A stretch of DNA of 64,000 nucleotides from Microbacterium sp. Gd 4-13 (GTDB lineage: Bacteria > Actinomycetota > Actinomycetes > Actinomycetales > Microbacteriaceae). Below are positions 42,972-53,247 of this stretch, one piece after another. Location of the stretch: contig NZ_QEIJ01000011.1 of NCBI RefSeq assembly GCF_003095395.1, positions 1 through 64,000 on the forward strand, in the 5' to 3' direction. The stretch's first letter is position 1. The number at the start of each line of letters is the position of its first letter. The position numbers and the translations under genes are program-made. Under the pieces are notes generated by a model that had not been told where the DNA came from, made no database searches, and saw only the letters and a program-made list of their open reading frames with translations.

Positions 42972-43751
42972 TCAGGCGGCCGGGCAGCTCGGAATGCCGT
43001 CTGCGCGATCGTCGCCGATCGGTGCGCCCGACACCGCGGCGACGGCACGGACGGCGGCGTCCCAGTAGCGTGCGTAGTGAGACGGATCGGCGTTGACCTG
43101 CGTGGTGTGCGCGACGATCGTGGGCTCGAGGGCGGCGCGGTCGGGGACACGCGCAGCCATGGCCCGGTAGAACATGGTCGCCGCGGTGTACGGATCGAGG
43201 CGCGCCTCGCGCGTGCCCCAGGTGTCTTGCTGCTGGAACAGCCCGATCGATGTCGTCCGCGACCCGTCAGGGTTCGTGACTCCACTCGTCTCCCAGTCGC
43301 CATAGTCGATGTTGCGCAGAGACGACTCGCCCATTGCGGTCATCACGGCGATCGTCTGGTCGCGGCTGTCGAAGCCGAGGTCGCGCCCCGCGGTCAGGAT
43401 CGTGCAGGCGTTGCCGAGTTGCGCCACCCCGTACCCGGCGATCCCAGGTGCGGCGGGAATCACGGGCTCGGGTGATGCCGCGCGGTCGGTGCCGAACGCG
43501 GGCGAGCTGAGCGCATCGTCCCAGGCTGCCGACAGAGAGGTCAGAGCGTAGCCGCCACCCCAGATGACAGCGGCGCCGAGAAGAAGCGGCAGGGTGATGC
43601 CGGAGGTGATCAGCCAGGTGCGTCGGGTGCGTCGGTGCTTCGCGCGCCGTGCCCGCGCTCGCCGAGCGCCGGAAGCGGTGGGCCTCTTCGCGCCGCGCCG
43701 CGCCGGTGCTGGCCGGGCTGTCGACCGGCGAACGGGAGGACGTGCGTGCAC
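42972..43751 (-). CDS. exported lysozyme-like protein
   Basis: A 259-residue protein. The first 45 residues are very basic (Arg, Lys, Ala), then a single membrane helix (LITSGITLPLLLGAAVIWGG). The extracellular part has AVMTAMGESSLRNIDYGD and TSIGLFQQQDTWGTREARLD, as in the lysozyme-like domain of many actinobacterial cell-wall proteins; Glu in GESSLRN may be catalytic. GTG 43751 has GGAGGG 6 nt upstream. Confidence 0.78.
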   Translation of the reverse strand: MHARPPVRRSTARPAPARRGAKRPTASGARRARARRAKHRRTRRTWLITSGITLPLLLGAAVIWGGGYALTSLSAAWDDALSSPAFGTDRAASPEPVIPAAPGIAGYGVAQLGNACTILTAGRDLGFDSRDQTIAVMTAMGESSLRNIDYGDWETSGVTNPDGSRTTSIGLFQQQDTWGTREARLDPYTAATMFYRAMAARVPDRAALEPTIVAHTTQVNADPSHYARYWDAAVRAVAAVSGAPIGDDRADGIPSCPAA

Positions 43752-43861
43752 GTGTTTCCCTCCGGTCTCTCTGCGGGCGGCGCGAAGCCATCGTAAAGGG
43801 ACTGGCCGCCGCTGCGGCACTCGGCGAGTTCGGCGAACGAACCGGGCGTACCGTGGAACGC

Positions 43862-44701
43862 ATGACCCAGCTCGCGCCCTCCATCGCCCTGAACGACGGC
43901 CACCAGATCCCCGCTCTCGGGTTCGGCACGTACCCGATGCGCGGAGAAGACGGTGCCGACGCCGTCGCCTCCGCCATCCGCACCGGCTACCGGTCGCTCG
44001 ATACCGCCTTCAACTACGACAACGAGGGGGCGGTCGGAGAGGGCATCCGCCGCTCCGGGCTCGCGCGCGACGAGCTGTTCGTCACCTCGAAGCTCCCGGG
44101 GCGTCACCAGGGCGAGCCGACGGTGGCCGCCGTTCGCGAGTCGCTCTGGCGTCTGGGGCTGGAGTACCTCGACCTTTACCTGATCCACTGGCCCAACCCC
44201 AGCGTGGGGGAGTACGTGCGCTCGTGGGAGAACCTCGTGCGCGCGCGCGAGCTGGGTCTGGTGCGGTCGATCGGTGTGAGCAACTTCACCGAGCAGCACC
44301 TCACCGACGTCATCGAGGCGACCGGGGTGACTCCGGCCGTGAACCAGATCGAGATGCACCCGTACTTCCCGCAGGTGCAGCAGCGGGCGGTCAACGCGCG
44401 TCTCGGAATCGTCACGGAGGCGTGGAGTCCACTCGGGAAGGGCAACGCCCCCTATGAAGAAGCACCGGTCGTGGCTGCGGCCTCGGCGCACCAGGTGACC
44501 CCCGCGCAGGTCATCCTGCGCTGGCACGTGCAGCTCGGCAGCGTCCCCATCCCGAAGAGTGCGACGCCGTCACGACAGGCCGAGAACCTCGACGTCTTCG
44601 GTTTCGAGCTCGACGACGCTGAGATGGCGGCCATCACCGCGCTGGGCCGGCCCGACGGACGGCTCTTCGGCGGCGACCCCGACACCCACGAGGAGCAGTG
44701 A
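43862..44701 (+). CDS. aldo/keto reductase (2,5-diketo-D-gluconate reductase type)
   Basis: A 279-residue NADPH-dependent reductase with the catalytic tetrad Asp47, Tyr52, Lys77 and His109. [24 protein letters not shown] and [13 protein letters not shown] are standard for the family. A TACCGT hexamer lies 7 nt before the ATG, consistent with a leaderless transcript. Substrate unknown. Confidence 0.92.
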   Translation: MTQLAPSIALNDGHQIPALGFGTYPMRGEDGADAVASAIRTGYRSLDTAFNYDNEGAVGEGIRRSGLARDELFVTSKLPGRHQGEPTVAAVRESLWRLGLEYLDLYLIHWPNPSVGEYVRSWENLVRARELGLVRSIGVSNFTEQHLTDVIEATGVTPAVNQIEMHPYFPQVQQRAVNARLGIVTEAWSPLGKGNAPYEEAPVVAAASAHQVTPAQVILRWHVQLGSVPIPKSATPSRQAENLDVFGFELDDAEMAAITALGRPDGRLFGGDPDTHEEQ

Positions 44702-44705
44702 CGGC

Positions 44706-47255
44706 CTAAGAGCCGGCGAGACGTCGCGCGAGGTACGGGGCCGTCCGGCTGGCGGGGTCGCTCGCCACGGCAGACGGCGTGCCCTCGGCGATGATGCGTC
44801 CGCCCGCGTCTCCTCCCGCCGGCCCCAGGTCGATGACCCAGTCGGCCGCGGCGACGACGTCCATGTCGTGCTCGACGACGACGACGGTGTTGCCCGCGTC
44901 GACCAGCCCGTGCAGCTGCGTCAGCAGCAGCCGGACGTCGGCGGGATGCAGGCCCGTCGTCGGCTCATCGAGCAGGTAGAGCGTATGACCCCGGCGGGTG
45001 CGCTGCAGCTCGGTCGCGAGTTTGATGCGCTGCGCCTCGCCGCCCGACAGCTCGGTCGCCGGCTGCCCGAGCCGCAGGTATCCCAGACCCACCTCGCGCA
45101 GGGTGCGCAGACTCCGGGATGCTGCGGGCACGGCGTCGAGGAACTCCGCCGCCTGCTCCACGGTGAGCGCGAGGACGTCGGCGATGTTCTTGCCGTCGTA
45201 CGTCACCTCGAGCGTCTCGGCGTTGTAGCGCGAGCCGCCGCAGGTCGGGCACCGCCCGTAGCTTCCGGGGAGGAACAGCAGCTCCACCGACACGTAGCCC
45301 TCGCCGAGGCACGTCTCGCAGCGTCCGCCGGCGACGTTGAACGAGAACCGCCCGGCGGTGTACCCCCGCTCCCGGGCCAGGGTGGTCGCGGCGAACACCG
45401 ATCGCACGGCGTCGAACAGGCCCGTGTAGGTCGCCAGGTTCGAGCGCGGCGTGCGTCCGATCGGCTTCTGGTCCACGCGCACGAGCCGGTCGATGTTCTC
45501 GAGGCCCGTCACACGGCGAACGGCGAGGGCATCGACGGACGGGGAGGGCAGGGTCGCCTCCGTGGGCTCGCCCCCGCCCGTCGTCTCGGTTCCCTCGTCA
45601 TCCTCGTCGCCCTCATCACTGCCTCGAAGATGTCCGTTCACCACGTCCCGCAGCACCCGGCCGACGAGCGTCGACTTCCCGGATCCGGAGACACCGGTGA
45701 CCGCGACCAGCGTCCCCAGCGGGATGGTCGTGTCGACATCTGCGAGGTTGTGGAGCGATGCGCCCTCCAGCGTCAACCAGCTCGTGGGGGACCGCACCTC
45801 GTGCGCCTCAGCGGGGTGCTCGGCGAGATCGGGGAAGAGGAACGGACGCGTCGCCGACTCCGTCACGTCGGCGAGACCCTCGACGGGCCCGCTGTAGAGC
45901 ACGTCGCCGCCCCCTTCGCCGGCTCCCGGTCCGACGTCGACGATCCAGTTCGCGCCGCGCACGACGTCCATGTTGTGCTCGACGACGAAGACCGAGTTAC
46001 CGGAAGACACGAGCTGCTCGAGCACGTCGAGCAGGGGTTCGGCGTCGGCCGGGTGAAGGCCGGCCGACGGTTCGTCGAGTACATAGACCACCCCGAACAG
46101 ACCCGAGCGCAGCTGGGTCGCGAGGCGCAGGCGCTGCATCTCGCCCGGAGAGAGCGTGGTGGTCACACGGCCGAGTCCGAGGTAGCCGAGACCGAGATCG
46201 GTGAGTACCTGGATGCGGGAGAGCAGGTCGGTGGTCAGCGCCACGGCAACGTCGGTGCGCTCGCCGGAGGACGACGTGGGCAGGGCCTGCCCCGCATCCT
46301 CGAGCATCGTCGTGGGGCGCAGCACCTCGGCGAGCTCGCTCATCGGCAGCGCGTTCAGTTCGGCGATCGTGCGGCCCGCGAACGTGACGGCGAGTGCCTC
46401 GCGCCGCAGTCCCGAGCCCCCGCACAACGGGCAGACGCCCGTGCGGACGAACCGGAGAACGCGCTCGCGCATCGTGGCGCTCTTCGAATCGGCGAGAGTG
46501 TGGAAGACGTACTTCCTCGCGCTCCAGAACATGCCCTTGTAGGGCTTGGCGACGCGGTCGCGCTGCGGGGTGATCTCCACGACGGGCTGTTCGTCGGTGA
46601 AGAGGAGCCAGTCGCGGTCGGCGGGGTCGAGGTCGCGCCAGGGGCGGTCGACGTCGTACCCCAGGGCGATCGTGATGTCGCGCAGGTTCTTCGCCTGCCA
46701 GGCACCGGGCCACGCGGCGATGGCGCCGTCGCGGATGCTCAGCGAGGTGTCGGGTACGAGCGTCTCTTCGGTGACGGTGTGCGCGACGCCGACACCGTGG
46801 CACTCGGGGCACGCTCCCGCGGCGGTGTTGGGCGAGAAGGCATCCGAGTCGAGTCGGGTGTCGAAGCCCTCGGGGAACGTCCCAGCGCGTGAGAAGAGCA
46901 TCCGCAGTGAGTTCGAGAGCGTGGTGACGGTTCCGACACTCGACCGCGAGCTGGGGGCGCCGCGTCGCTGCTGCAGCGCCACGGCCGGTGGGAGCCCCGT
47001 GATGGATTCGACGTGCGGGTTGTGGCCCTGCTGGATGAGCCGGCGCGCGTAGGGCGCGACGGATTCGAGATAGCGGCGCTGGGCCTCGGTGAAGATGGTG
47101 CCGAACGCGAGTGACGACTTTCCCGACCCCGATACGCCGGTGAAGGCGACGATGGTGTCGCGGGGGACATCGACGTCGACGTTGCGAAGGTTGTTCTCGC
47201 CGGCTCCGCGTACGCGAACGAAGGCGTCGGGTGCCGCGTGCTCATATTCGGACAT
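44706..47255 (-). CDS. UvrA-like ABC ATPase (short UvrA2 type)
   Basis: An 849-residue protein with two ABC ATPase halves: Walker [15 protein letters not shown] (39-52) and [14 protein letters not shown], two signature sequences (LSPGEMQRL and LSGGEAQRI) and zinc-binding pairs (CPECHG, CPLCGG, CETCLG, CPTCGG). It is shorter than UvrA (about 950) and lacks the UvrB-interacting part, as in the UvrA2/DrrC-type proteins linked to resistance to DNA-damaging antibiotics. A Gly/Glu-rich insert after [15 protein letters not shown] is unusual. The ATG is 6 nt after TAGGGT. Confidence 0.9.
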   Translation of the reverse strand: MSEYEHAAPDAFVRVRGAGENNLRNVDVDVPRDTIVAFTGVSGSGKSSLAFGTIFTEAQRRYLESVAPYARRLIQQGHNPHVESITGLPPAVALQQRRGAPSSRSSVGTVTTLSNSLRMLFSRAGTFPEGFDTRLDSDAFSPNTAAGACPECHGVGVAHTVTEETLVPDTSLSIRDGAIAAWPGAWQAKNLRDITIALGYDVDRPWRDLDPADRDWLLFTDEQPVVEITPQRDRVAKPYKGMFWSARKYVFHTLADSKSATMRERVLRFVRTGVCPLCGGSGLRREALAVTFAGRTIAELNALPMSELAEVLRPTTMLEDAGQALPTSSSGERTDVAVALTTDLLSRIQVLTDLGLGYLGLGRVTTTLSPGEMQRLRLATQLRSGLFGVVYVLDEPSAGLHPADAEPLLDVLEQLVSSGNSVFVVEHNMDVVRGANWIVDVGPGAGEGGGDVLYSGPVEGLADVTESATRPFLFPDLAEHPAEAHEVRSPTSWLTLEGASLHNLADVDTTIPLGTLVAVTGVSGSGKSTLVGRVLRDVVNGHLRGSDEGDEDDEGTETTGGGEPTEATLPSPSVDALAVRRVTGLENIDRLVRVDQKPIGRTPRSNLATYTGLFDAVRSVFAATTLARERGYTAGRFSFNVAGGRCETCLGEGYVSVELLFLPGSYGRCPTCGGSRYNAETLEVTYDGKNIADVLALTVEQAAEFLDAVPAASRSLRTLREVGLGYLRLGQPATELSGGEAQRIKLATELQRTRRGHTLYLLDEPTTGLHPADVRLLLTQLHGLVDAGNTVVVVEHDMDVVAAADWVIDLGPAGGDAGGRIIAEGTPSAVASDPASRTAPYLARRLAGS

Positions 47256-47371
47256 CGAGCCACCCTATGCGGTGTGGACAGCAGCGACAGGACGGTAGGA
47301 GATGACGAGCTGGCGATCCTCACCCGGGAAACAGCGGCGCTTCGACCGAACGCCCCGATGGTCGAGGCTCA

Positions 47372-47464
47372 GACCGAACTCAGGATGATTGCACACGGAC
47401 CGCACGCGGGGCCCGGAAATCCGCGAGCGATCGCACCCGCGCGCGGCTTCATCCTGAATACGGG
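47372..47464. repeat. diverged third copy of the palindromic element
   Basis: Begins GACCGAACTCAGGATGATTG and ends TTCATCCTGAATACGGG, like copies 1 and 2, with a different GC-rich centre. It fills most of the gap between the UvrA-like and DEAD-box genes. Confidence 0.65.
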
Positions 47465-47523
47465 TCGATCGAGTGCGGCGTGCGCCCGCCACCTTCGCCT
47501 CCGACCTGTCGGCGGCTCGGATG

Positions 47524-49263
47524 TCAGTAGCGGGGCTTGCGGTCGGGGCGTCCGCCGGGACCGCCGCGGTCGACGCGCATCTCGATGAGCTTGCCGCCGA
47601 TGCGGGTGCCGCTCAGGCGGTTCAGCGCGTCGTCGGGGAGGTCTGCCGGCAGCTCGACGAGCGAGAAGTCGGGACGGATGTCGATCTTTCCGAAGTCCTC
47701 GCGCCGAAGGCCCCCCTCGTTCGCGAGGGCGCCGACGATCTGGCGCGGCTCGACCTTGTGGCGCTTGCCCACCGCGAGCCGGTACATGACCAGGTTCGCC
47801 TGCGACGGACGTCCGCGCCGCTCGGGGCGGCCCTCGTCGTCGCGATCGTTGCGGGGAGTGCGCGTGCGGTCGTCGCGGTCGAACCGCTCGGTGCGCTCCT
47901 GCGCGGGGTCGAGGAGAAGGGGCGTCTCGCCCTGCGAGACCACGGCCAGCGCGGCGGCGACGTCGGCCTCGGGCACGTCGTGGTGCTCGACGTAGTGCGC
48001 GATGATGTCGCGGAAACGGTCGATGCGCGCCGTCTGCTCGAGCGCAGCGGTGATCGCCTCGTCGAAGCGGGTCAGTCGGGTCGCGTTCACGTCCTCGACG
48101 CTCGGCAGCTGCATCTGGGTGAGGGGCTGCCGGGTCGCGCGCTCGATGTTCGCCAGCATCCGTCGCTCTCGCGGCGTGACGAAGCTGATCGCGTCGCCGG
48201 TGCGTCCGGCACGGCCGGTGCGGCCGATGCGGTGCACGTACGACTCGGTGTCGATCGGCAGGTCGAAGTTGACGACGTGGCTGATGCGGTCGACGTCGAG
48301 GCCGCGCGCGGCGACGTCGGTCGCGACGAGGATGTCGAGCTTTCCCGACTTGAGCTGATTGACCGTCTTCTCGCGCTGCGCCTGGGCGACGTCGCCGCTG
48401 ATCGCGGAGGCCGTGTAGCCGCGGGCGCGGAGTTTCTCGGCGAGCGTCTCGGTCTCGTTCTTCGTGCGGACGAACACGATCATGCCCTCGAAGTTCTCGA
48501 CCTCGAGGATGCGGGTGAGCGCGTCGACCTTCTGGGGGTAGGAGACGTTCAGGTAGCGCTGGGTGATGTTCGACGAGGTCGCGGTCTTGTTCTTGACCGT
48601 GATCTCCTGCGGATCGCGCAGATACTGCTGCGAGATCCGGCGGATCTGGGCGGGCATGGTGGCGGAGAACAGCGCCACCTGCTTGTCGGCGGGGGTGTCG
48701 GCGAGGATCGTCTCGACGTCTTCGGCGAAGCCCATCTTGAGCATCTCGTCTGCTTCGTCGAGCACGAGGAACTTCAGCTCCGACAGGTCGAGGGTGCCCT
48801 TGACGAGGTGGTCCATGATGCGGCCGGGGGTGCCGACGACGACGTGCACGCCGCGGCGCAGCGCTGACAGCTGCGTGCCGTAGCCCTGTCCGCCGTAGAT
48901 CGGCAGCACGTTCACGCCGCGCAGGTGCGATGCGTAGCGCTCGAACGCCTCGCACACCTGCAGCGCGAGTTCGCGGGTGGGGGCGAGCACGAGCGCTTGC
49001 GGCTTCTGCTGCGACGCGTCGAGCTGCGAGAGGATCGGCAGCGCGAACGCGGCCGTCTTTCCGGTGCCCGTCTGCGCCATGCCGATCACGTCGCGGCCCG
49101 CGAGGAGGGGCGGGATGGTCGCCGCCTGAATGGCCGACGGGGTCTCGTAGCCGACGTCTTTCAACGCCTTGAGCACCGAAGCGTCGAGTCCCAGGTCGGA
49201 GAAGGACTGCTGCTCGACGACCACGTCGGATGTTGCGGACGTGTCGGACTCGGATGCTGTCAT
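47524..49263 (-). CDS. deaD: DEAD-box RNA helicase (DeaD/CsdA-like)
   Basis: A 579-residue RNA helicase with Q motif (SDLGLD...TPSAIQ), Walker A AQTGTGKT (63-70), DEAD, SAT and HRIGRTGR. The C-terminal part (about 490-565) has a DbpA-type RNA-binding fold, with RVGKRHK-like basic stretch and GLRREDFGKIDI. Such enzymes aid ribosome assembly and mRNA decay in the cold. The ATG is 6 nt after TACCGT on this strand, so I used it; the longer open frame upstream is a shadow. Confidence 0.93.
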   Translation of the reverse strand: MTASESDTSATSDVVVEQQSFSDLGLDASVLKALKDVGYETPSAIQAATIPPLLAGRDVIGMAQTGTGKTAAFALPILSQLDASQQKPQALVLAPTRELALQVCEAFERYASHLRGVNVLPIYGGQGYGTQLSALRRGVHVVVGTPGRIMDHLVKGTLDLSELKFLVLDEADEMLKMGFAEDVETILADTPADKQVALFSATMPAQIRRISQQYLRDPQEITVKNKTATSSNITQRYLNVSYPQKVDALTRILEVENFEGMIVFVRTKNETETLAEKLRARGYTASAISGDVAQAQREKTVNQLKSGKLDILVATDVAARGLDVDRISHVVNFDLPIDTESYVHRIGRTGRAGRTGDAISFVTPRERRMLANIERATRQPLTQMQLPSVEDVNATRLTRFDEAITAALEQTARIDRFRDIIAHYVEHHDVPEADVAAALAVVSQGETPLLLDPAQERTERFDRDDRTRTPRNDRDDEGRPERRGRPSQANLVMYRLAVGKRHKVEPRQIVGALANEGGLRREDFGKIDIRPDFSLVELPADLPDDALNRLSGTRIGGKLIEMRVDRGGPGGRPDRKPRY

Positions 49264-49318
49264 TACTCCACGGTAGCGCGTGCGAGCCCTCGGACCACGG
49301 TCGAGCGTGAGCTGCGGG

Positions 49319-50728
49319 TCAGTACGCCTGCTCGATCCAGGCGTCGCCCGACACGTCGTCGCCCAGGAATGTGCCCGCCGGCTCGGCCGTGCCCTCGTAG
49401 ATCGGGGCGCCGCCGACCGAGAACTCCTGGTCTTCCAGTCGCGTCGTGACGGTGATGTCGGCCTGGAACGAGGGGATCTCGACCCGGAACTGCCGGGCAT
49501 ACGCGTTGCCGGTGCGCGGGCTCGTCCAGAGCTCACCGACGGCGGTGACGGTGCTCGAGACGTAGTACAGCTCGCCGTCCGCGTCCTGCAGGGTGGCGAA
49601 TGCGTCGACCGGCACCCCGATCTCGGGCTTGTAGCCCTCGCCGATCATCCCGGCGTTCGAGATCGTGTATCCGTTGGAGAGCTGCATGTCCTGCAGAAGC
49701 CATCGCACGCGCGTATCGGACGTGCCGCCCCCGAAGAACCCGTACTCGTGATCCATCCAGGTCGTGCCGGTGACCGCGTACTCCTGCCCGGCGACGGTGA
49801 TGGTGCCGGAGGCGTCGAGGCGCGTGTAGGAGAAGTAGTAGTTGTCCTTCTCGAGACTCTGCTCGGTGGCGCTCGGCTCGATTCCGGTGCCCCACACGAA
49901 GAACGGACGCCCCTGCTGCGAGAACACGAGATCGAAGACCACCTCGTCGAGCGTCTCCTGGTCGACCAGCACGGAGTGCACGGCGATGTCTTTCGTCGGG
50001 TCGCTCTGGGGTGCCGTCATCGTGACGGAGTTGCGGACGGCGACCGCCGTCGCCCCGCTCCCGCCGCCTCCCGTGAGTGTCACGGCGGGCGTCTCGGTGT
50101 AGCCCGCTCCCGGCTGGAGTAGCACGATCTGAGTGACTCCGCCGTGGTCGTCGAGCACGGCGATCCCGCTCGCCCCCGATCCGTCCCCGTCGATCGACAC
50201 CGTGGGCGCCGAGGTGTAGCCCGATCCTCCCGATGTCACGCTGAAGCCTCCGACGAGCCAGCCCGGGTCGCCCAGACGCGCGAACCAGGTCTTCGCCGGA
50301 TCTCCCTCGGCCCAGTGGCGCACGTCGAAGACGCCGAAAGGAGCAGGCCCGTACACCTGCGTGCGCTCGTAGTGCCGCGCGGCGGAGACGTCGCTCAGCG
50401 ACACCTGGGTCATCGCGAAGTGCTGCCCGGTGAACGATGCGGCGTTGATCTCGAATCCGAAGACCCGGTCGCCGGCGCGCAGCGTGCCGGTGTGCCACCA
50501 CCACTCGGTGGGGGCACCATCGTGGCGATACATGTCGTCGGGGAGGCGGAGGACGACGTCTTCCCGAGGCACTGGTGCGGGCTTCGTCGAGCCCGACCAC
50601 CGCGGATTGGGCGTCACCGGAACGGTCGGCGCGGGCACACCGCCCGGCGAATGGTGCACCAGGTCCCGCAGGGCCGAAGCGATCGCACCGATGACCGGCA
50701 TCCGAGAAGCCCACCCACGTCGTGACAT
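49319..50728 (-). CDS. lipocalin-like/CrtC-type protein with repeat insert
   Basis: A 469-residue protein resembling the AttH / carotenoid 1,2-hydratase-like lipocalin family: PTEWWWHTGTL, FGFEINAASF, WMDHEYGFFG and WLLQDMQLSNG. Between about residues 170 and 240 is an insert with two repeats of the kind GSGYTSAPTVSIDGDGSGA and GAGYTETPAVTLTGGGGSGA, a motif more usual in phage tail or adhesin proteins. No signal peptide is clear. The ATG lies 7 nt after TAGGCT on this strand. Function unknown; a lipid-like substrate is possible. Confidence 0.75.
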   Translation of the reverse strand: MSRRGWASRMPVIGAIASALRDLVHHSPGGVPAPTVPVTPNPRWSGSTKPAPVPREDVVLRLPDDMYRHDGAPTEWWWHTGTLRAGDRVFGFEINAASFTGQHFAMTQVSLSDVSAARHYERTQVYGPAPFGVFDVRHWAEGDPAKTWFARLGDPGWLVGGFSVTSGGSGYTSAPTVSIDGDGSGASGIAVLDDHGGVTQIVLLQPGAGYTETPAVTLTGGGGSGATAVAVRNSVTMTAPQSDPTKDIAVHSVLVDQETLDEVVFDLVFSQQGRPFFVWGTGIEPSATEQSLEKDNYYFSYTRLDASGTITVAGQEYAVTGTTWMDHEYGFFGGGTSDTRVRWLLQDMQLSNGYTISNAGMIGEGYKPEIGVPVDAFATLQDADGELYYVSSTVTAVGELWTSPRTGNAYARQFRVEIPSFQADITVTTRLEDQEFSVGGAPIYEGTAEPAGTFLGDDVSGDAWIEQAY

Positions 50729-50948
50729 GTTCCGGAGCCTAGGGTGTCGAAGCCGTTCGAGACGAGACCCCGGTGGCCTCCGCAGCATCCGATCGACACG
50801 TTTCAGCTCGAATCCACATTCCCGCGCGGCTGTCGGGTGCGGATCGCAGCGACGGTGTGTGGAGTGGATGCTGCGCTGGACGGCGCAGCGCGCGGGCCGA
50901 AACCGTCCCGCCGGGGTGAGCCGCGCTCCGGCGGTTACGGTGATCCGT

Positions 50949-51380
50949 ATGACCCCGTCCCCGCGCACCGTCGGTCGTCGGCGGGTCGCCGCCGCGATCG
51001 CGCTGGTCGTCATCGTGGCCGCGGGTCTCGTCGTGCACCGGGTGGCACCGAGCGCGGCGGCAACCGACGTCGCCGGAGACGCGCTCTACGCCGTCGCCGT
51101 CTACACGGGCCTGGTCATGCTCTTCGCGTCGGGACGGCGGGCCGCGCTCGGTGCGCTCGCCGTCGTCTGGTGCGTCGCGGTCGAACTCTTCCAGCTCACC
51201 GGTGTTCCCGTCGCGCTCGCCGCCGCGTTCCCGCCGATCGCGCTGGTGTTCGGTACCGGGTTCGACGCGCGCGATCTCGTGGTGTACCCGCTCGCCGTCG
51301 TCGCGGCGGTGGCCATCGACGCGACGGTCGGGCGACGCGGCGGAATGACCTCGGGCGGCCGCGGGTTGGAATCGACATGA
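50949..51380 (+). CDS. DUF2809 family membrane protein
   Basis: A 143-residue protein with four hydrophobic helices; GDALYAVAVYTGLV and WCVAVELFQLTGVP, FGTGFDARDLVVYPLAV fit the DUF2809 family (VanZ-like fold). Function unknown. The ATG is 7 nt after TACGGT. Its stop overlaps the next start as ATGA. Confidence 0.83.
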   Translation: MTPSPRTVGRRRVAAAIALVVIVAAGLVVHRVAPSAAATDVAGDALYAVAVYTGLVMLFASGRRAALGALAVVWCVAVELFQLTGVPVALAAAFPPIALVFGTGFDARDLVVYPLAVVAAVAIDATVGRRGGMTSGGRGLEST

Positions 51381-52399
51381 CCTCGATCGTGTACTCCCAC
51401 CGTGGCCCCTCATCCGTCCTCTCGGTCGCGGAGCGTCCGATTCCGAAGCCGGGTCGTGGCGAGGTGAGGGTGAAGATCGCCGTCTCGGGCGTGAACCCGA
51501 CCGACTGGAAGGCCCGCGCGGCCGACCGTCCGATGGAGTTCGCGGAGATCGTGCCGAACCAGGACGGCGCGGGAACGGTGGATGCCGTCGGCGAGGGCGT
51601 CGACGACCTCTCGGTGGGCGACCGTGTCTGGATCTACCTCGCGCAGCACGGCCAGCCGGGTGGGACGGCCCAGGAGTACGCGGTGGTTCCGGCGATGCGC
51701 GCCGTACGTCTCCCCGACGACATCGGCTTCGACGTCGCCGCGAGCCTCGGCGTTCCGGCGATGACGGCGCACCGCGCACTCACCGTGCACGAATCCGGCC
51801 CCGCGCGTCTGGGCCCGGGAGCGCTCGAGGGGCGCACCGTGCTCGTCGCCGGCGGCGCGGGTGCTGTCGGTCACGCCGCGATCCAGCTCGCCGTATGGGC
51901 CGGGGCGACGGTGCTCACGACGATCAGCTCGCCCGAGAAGGCGGCCCTCGCACGGACGGCCGGCGCGCACCACATCATCGACTACCGCACGCAGGACGTC
52001 GCGACCGAGGTCGGGAAGATCGTTCCCGACGGTGTCGACCACATCGTCGAGGTCTCGCTCGCGACCAACCTCGGTCTCGACCTCGAGGTCGTCGCCAACC
52101 ACGGGTCTATCGCCTACTACGCCGACAACGGCGGCGACCAGTTCGGCGGGCCCATCCGCTCCTCCTTCGCGAAGAACGTGCGCCTGCAGGGACTGCTCCT
52201 GTACACGGTCGGCGATCACGCGCTCTCGGCGGCGGCGGACGACATCGCCCGTGCGCTCGAAGACGGAGCGCTTCCGGTCGGGGAGGGAGCGGGGCTCCCG
52301 CTCCTGTGGTTCCCCCTCGCCGAGACGGCGGCCGCTCACGACGCGGTCGAGGCGGGCGCGACGGGCAAGGTGCTCATCCGGGTCTCCGACGACGTCTGA
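51377..52399 (+). CDS. NADPH:quinone reductase-like MDR oxidoreductase
   Basis: A 340-residue zinc-independent MDR protein of the quinone oxidoreductase group. Motifs: SGVNPTDWKAR, NQDGAGTVDAVGEGV and the NADPH site VAGGAGAVGHAAIQLA. No zinc ligands. It probably reduces quinones or alpha,beta-unsaturated carbonyls. Coupled to the DUF2809 gene. Confidence 0.9.
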   Translation: MTSIVYSHRGPSSVLSVAERPIPKPGRGEVRVKIAVSGVNPTDWKARAADRPMEFAEIVPNQDGAGTVDAVGEGVDDLSVGDRVWIYLAQHGQPGGTAQEYAVVPAMRAVRLPDDIGFDVAASLGVPAMTAHRALTVHESGPARLGPGALEGRTVLVAGGAGAVGHAAIQLAVWAGATVLTTISSPEKAALARTAGAHHIIDYRTQDVATEVGKIVPDGVDHIVEVSLATNLGLDLEVVANHGSIAYYADNGGDQFGGPIRSSFAKNVRLQGLLLYTVGDHALSAAADDIARALEDGALPVGEGAGLPLLWFPLAETAAAHDAVEAGATGKVLIRVSDDV

Positions 52400-52417
52400 C
52401 GCCCCGGCGCAGCCCGG

Positions 52418-53056
52418 TCAGGGCAGGGACACGACGATTCCGGTGAGCCCCCACCGGATGCTGGCCAGTCCGGCGGCGATCGCATCGGCCGCCCTCTCGG
52501 GGGTGACCGACGAGGGATCGGTGTCGTCGGCGGTGCTGATGCCGGAGCCGCGGAAGCTCGCGCCCTTCCAGATGACGGCGGTGCTGTTCTCGGTCGGTTC
52601 CGGCAGCTGTGCGCCCAGCACCAGGAACTGCTGCGCGAGGTGCTGGGGAGCAAGGAGGGCGAACACGTCGACCACGCCCGCACCCGCGCCGATGACGAGG
52701 TCGGGTGCAGCCGCGACCGCTTCGTCGATGCGTTCCTCGACCTGGTCGTCGTCGGCTGCGGCCAGGACCGTGACGTCGGCGTCGTGCTCGTCGGCCCACG
52801 CATCGACCGCCGCTAACACCGTGGTCGTGGGCGGATCGTCATCGGCGGAGATGACCACGATCCGATAGCCCCGCTCGGTCGGTGCGTGCACCCACGAGTC
52901 AGGGCTCGGGGTGATGGTGGCCTCCGGCGTCGGTGTCGCGATGCCCCCGAGGAACGCGCCGCGGTGATCGTCGTCGCCGTCGATCCCGGCCGCGCATCCG
53001 ACGAGGATCGCCGCGCACATCGTGGCCGCGACGATCGCGGCAGTTCTTCGAGTCAC
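52418..53056 (-). CDS. lipoprotein, BMP/periplasmic-binding-like
   Basis: A 212-residue lipoprotein. VTRRTAAIVAATMCAAILVG leads to the lipobox Cys. The mature part has GYRIVVISADDD, PDLVIGAGAGVVDVFALLAP and WKGASF, resembling the BMP (PnrA-like) nucleoside-binding family, but shorter than usual and with no ABC transporter genes nearby. GTG 53056 has GGAGGT 5 nt upstream, and was preferred over the ATG at 53080. Confidence 0.72.
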   Translation of the reverse strand: MTRRTAAIVAATMCAAILVGCAAGIDGDDDHRGAFLGGIATPTPEATITPSPDSWVHAPTERGYRIVVISADDDPPTTTVLAAVDAWADEHDADVTVLAAADDDQVEERIDEAVAAAPDLVIGAGAGVVDVFALLAPQHLAQQFLVLGAQLPEPTENSTAVIWKGASFRGSGISTADDTDPSSVTPERAADAIAAGLASIRWGLTGIVVSLP

Positions 53057-53247
53057 GTCGTACCTCCGGGAGGCGAGCATGACAACCGGCGCGGGCGCGA
53101 CCGTGTCGGACCCGGTCCGCCCGGGTGAACGCACGGCCAACATCTCCCTCCGGTGCACCACGATCCGTTCGCCCGCGGTTCCGCCGCGGATGGTCCGCCG
53201 TTCACGAACGCGGGGGAGAGTTCCGGAGTTCCCGAAGGAGTTCCGCA

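Noticed and set aside
44559-46892. Plus-strand 777-residue frame opposite the UvrA-like gene
   Set aside because: No motif or start site; the minus strand has complete ABC ATPase motifs.
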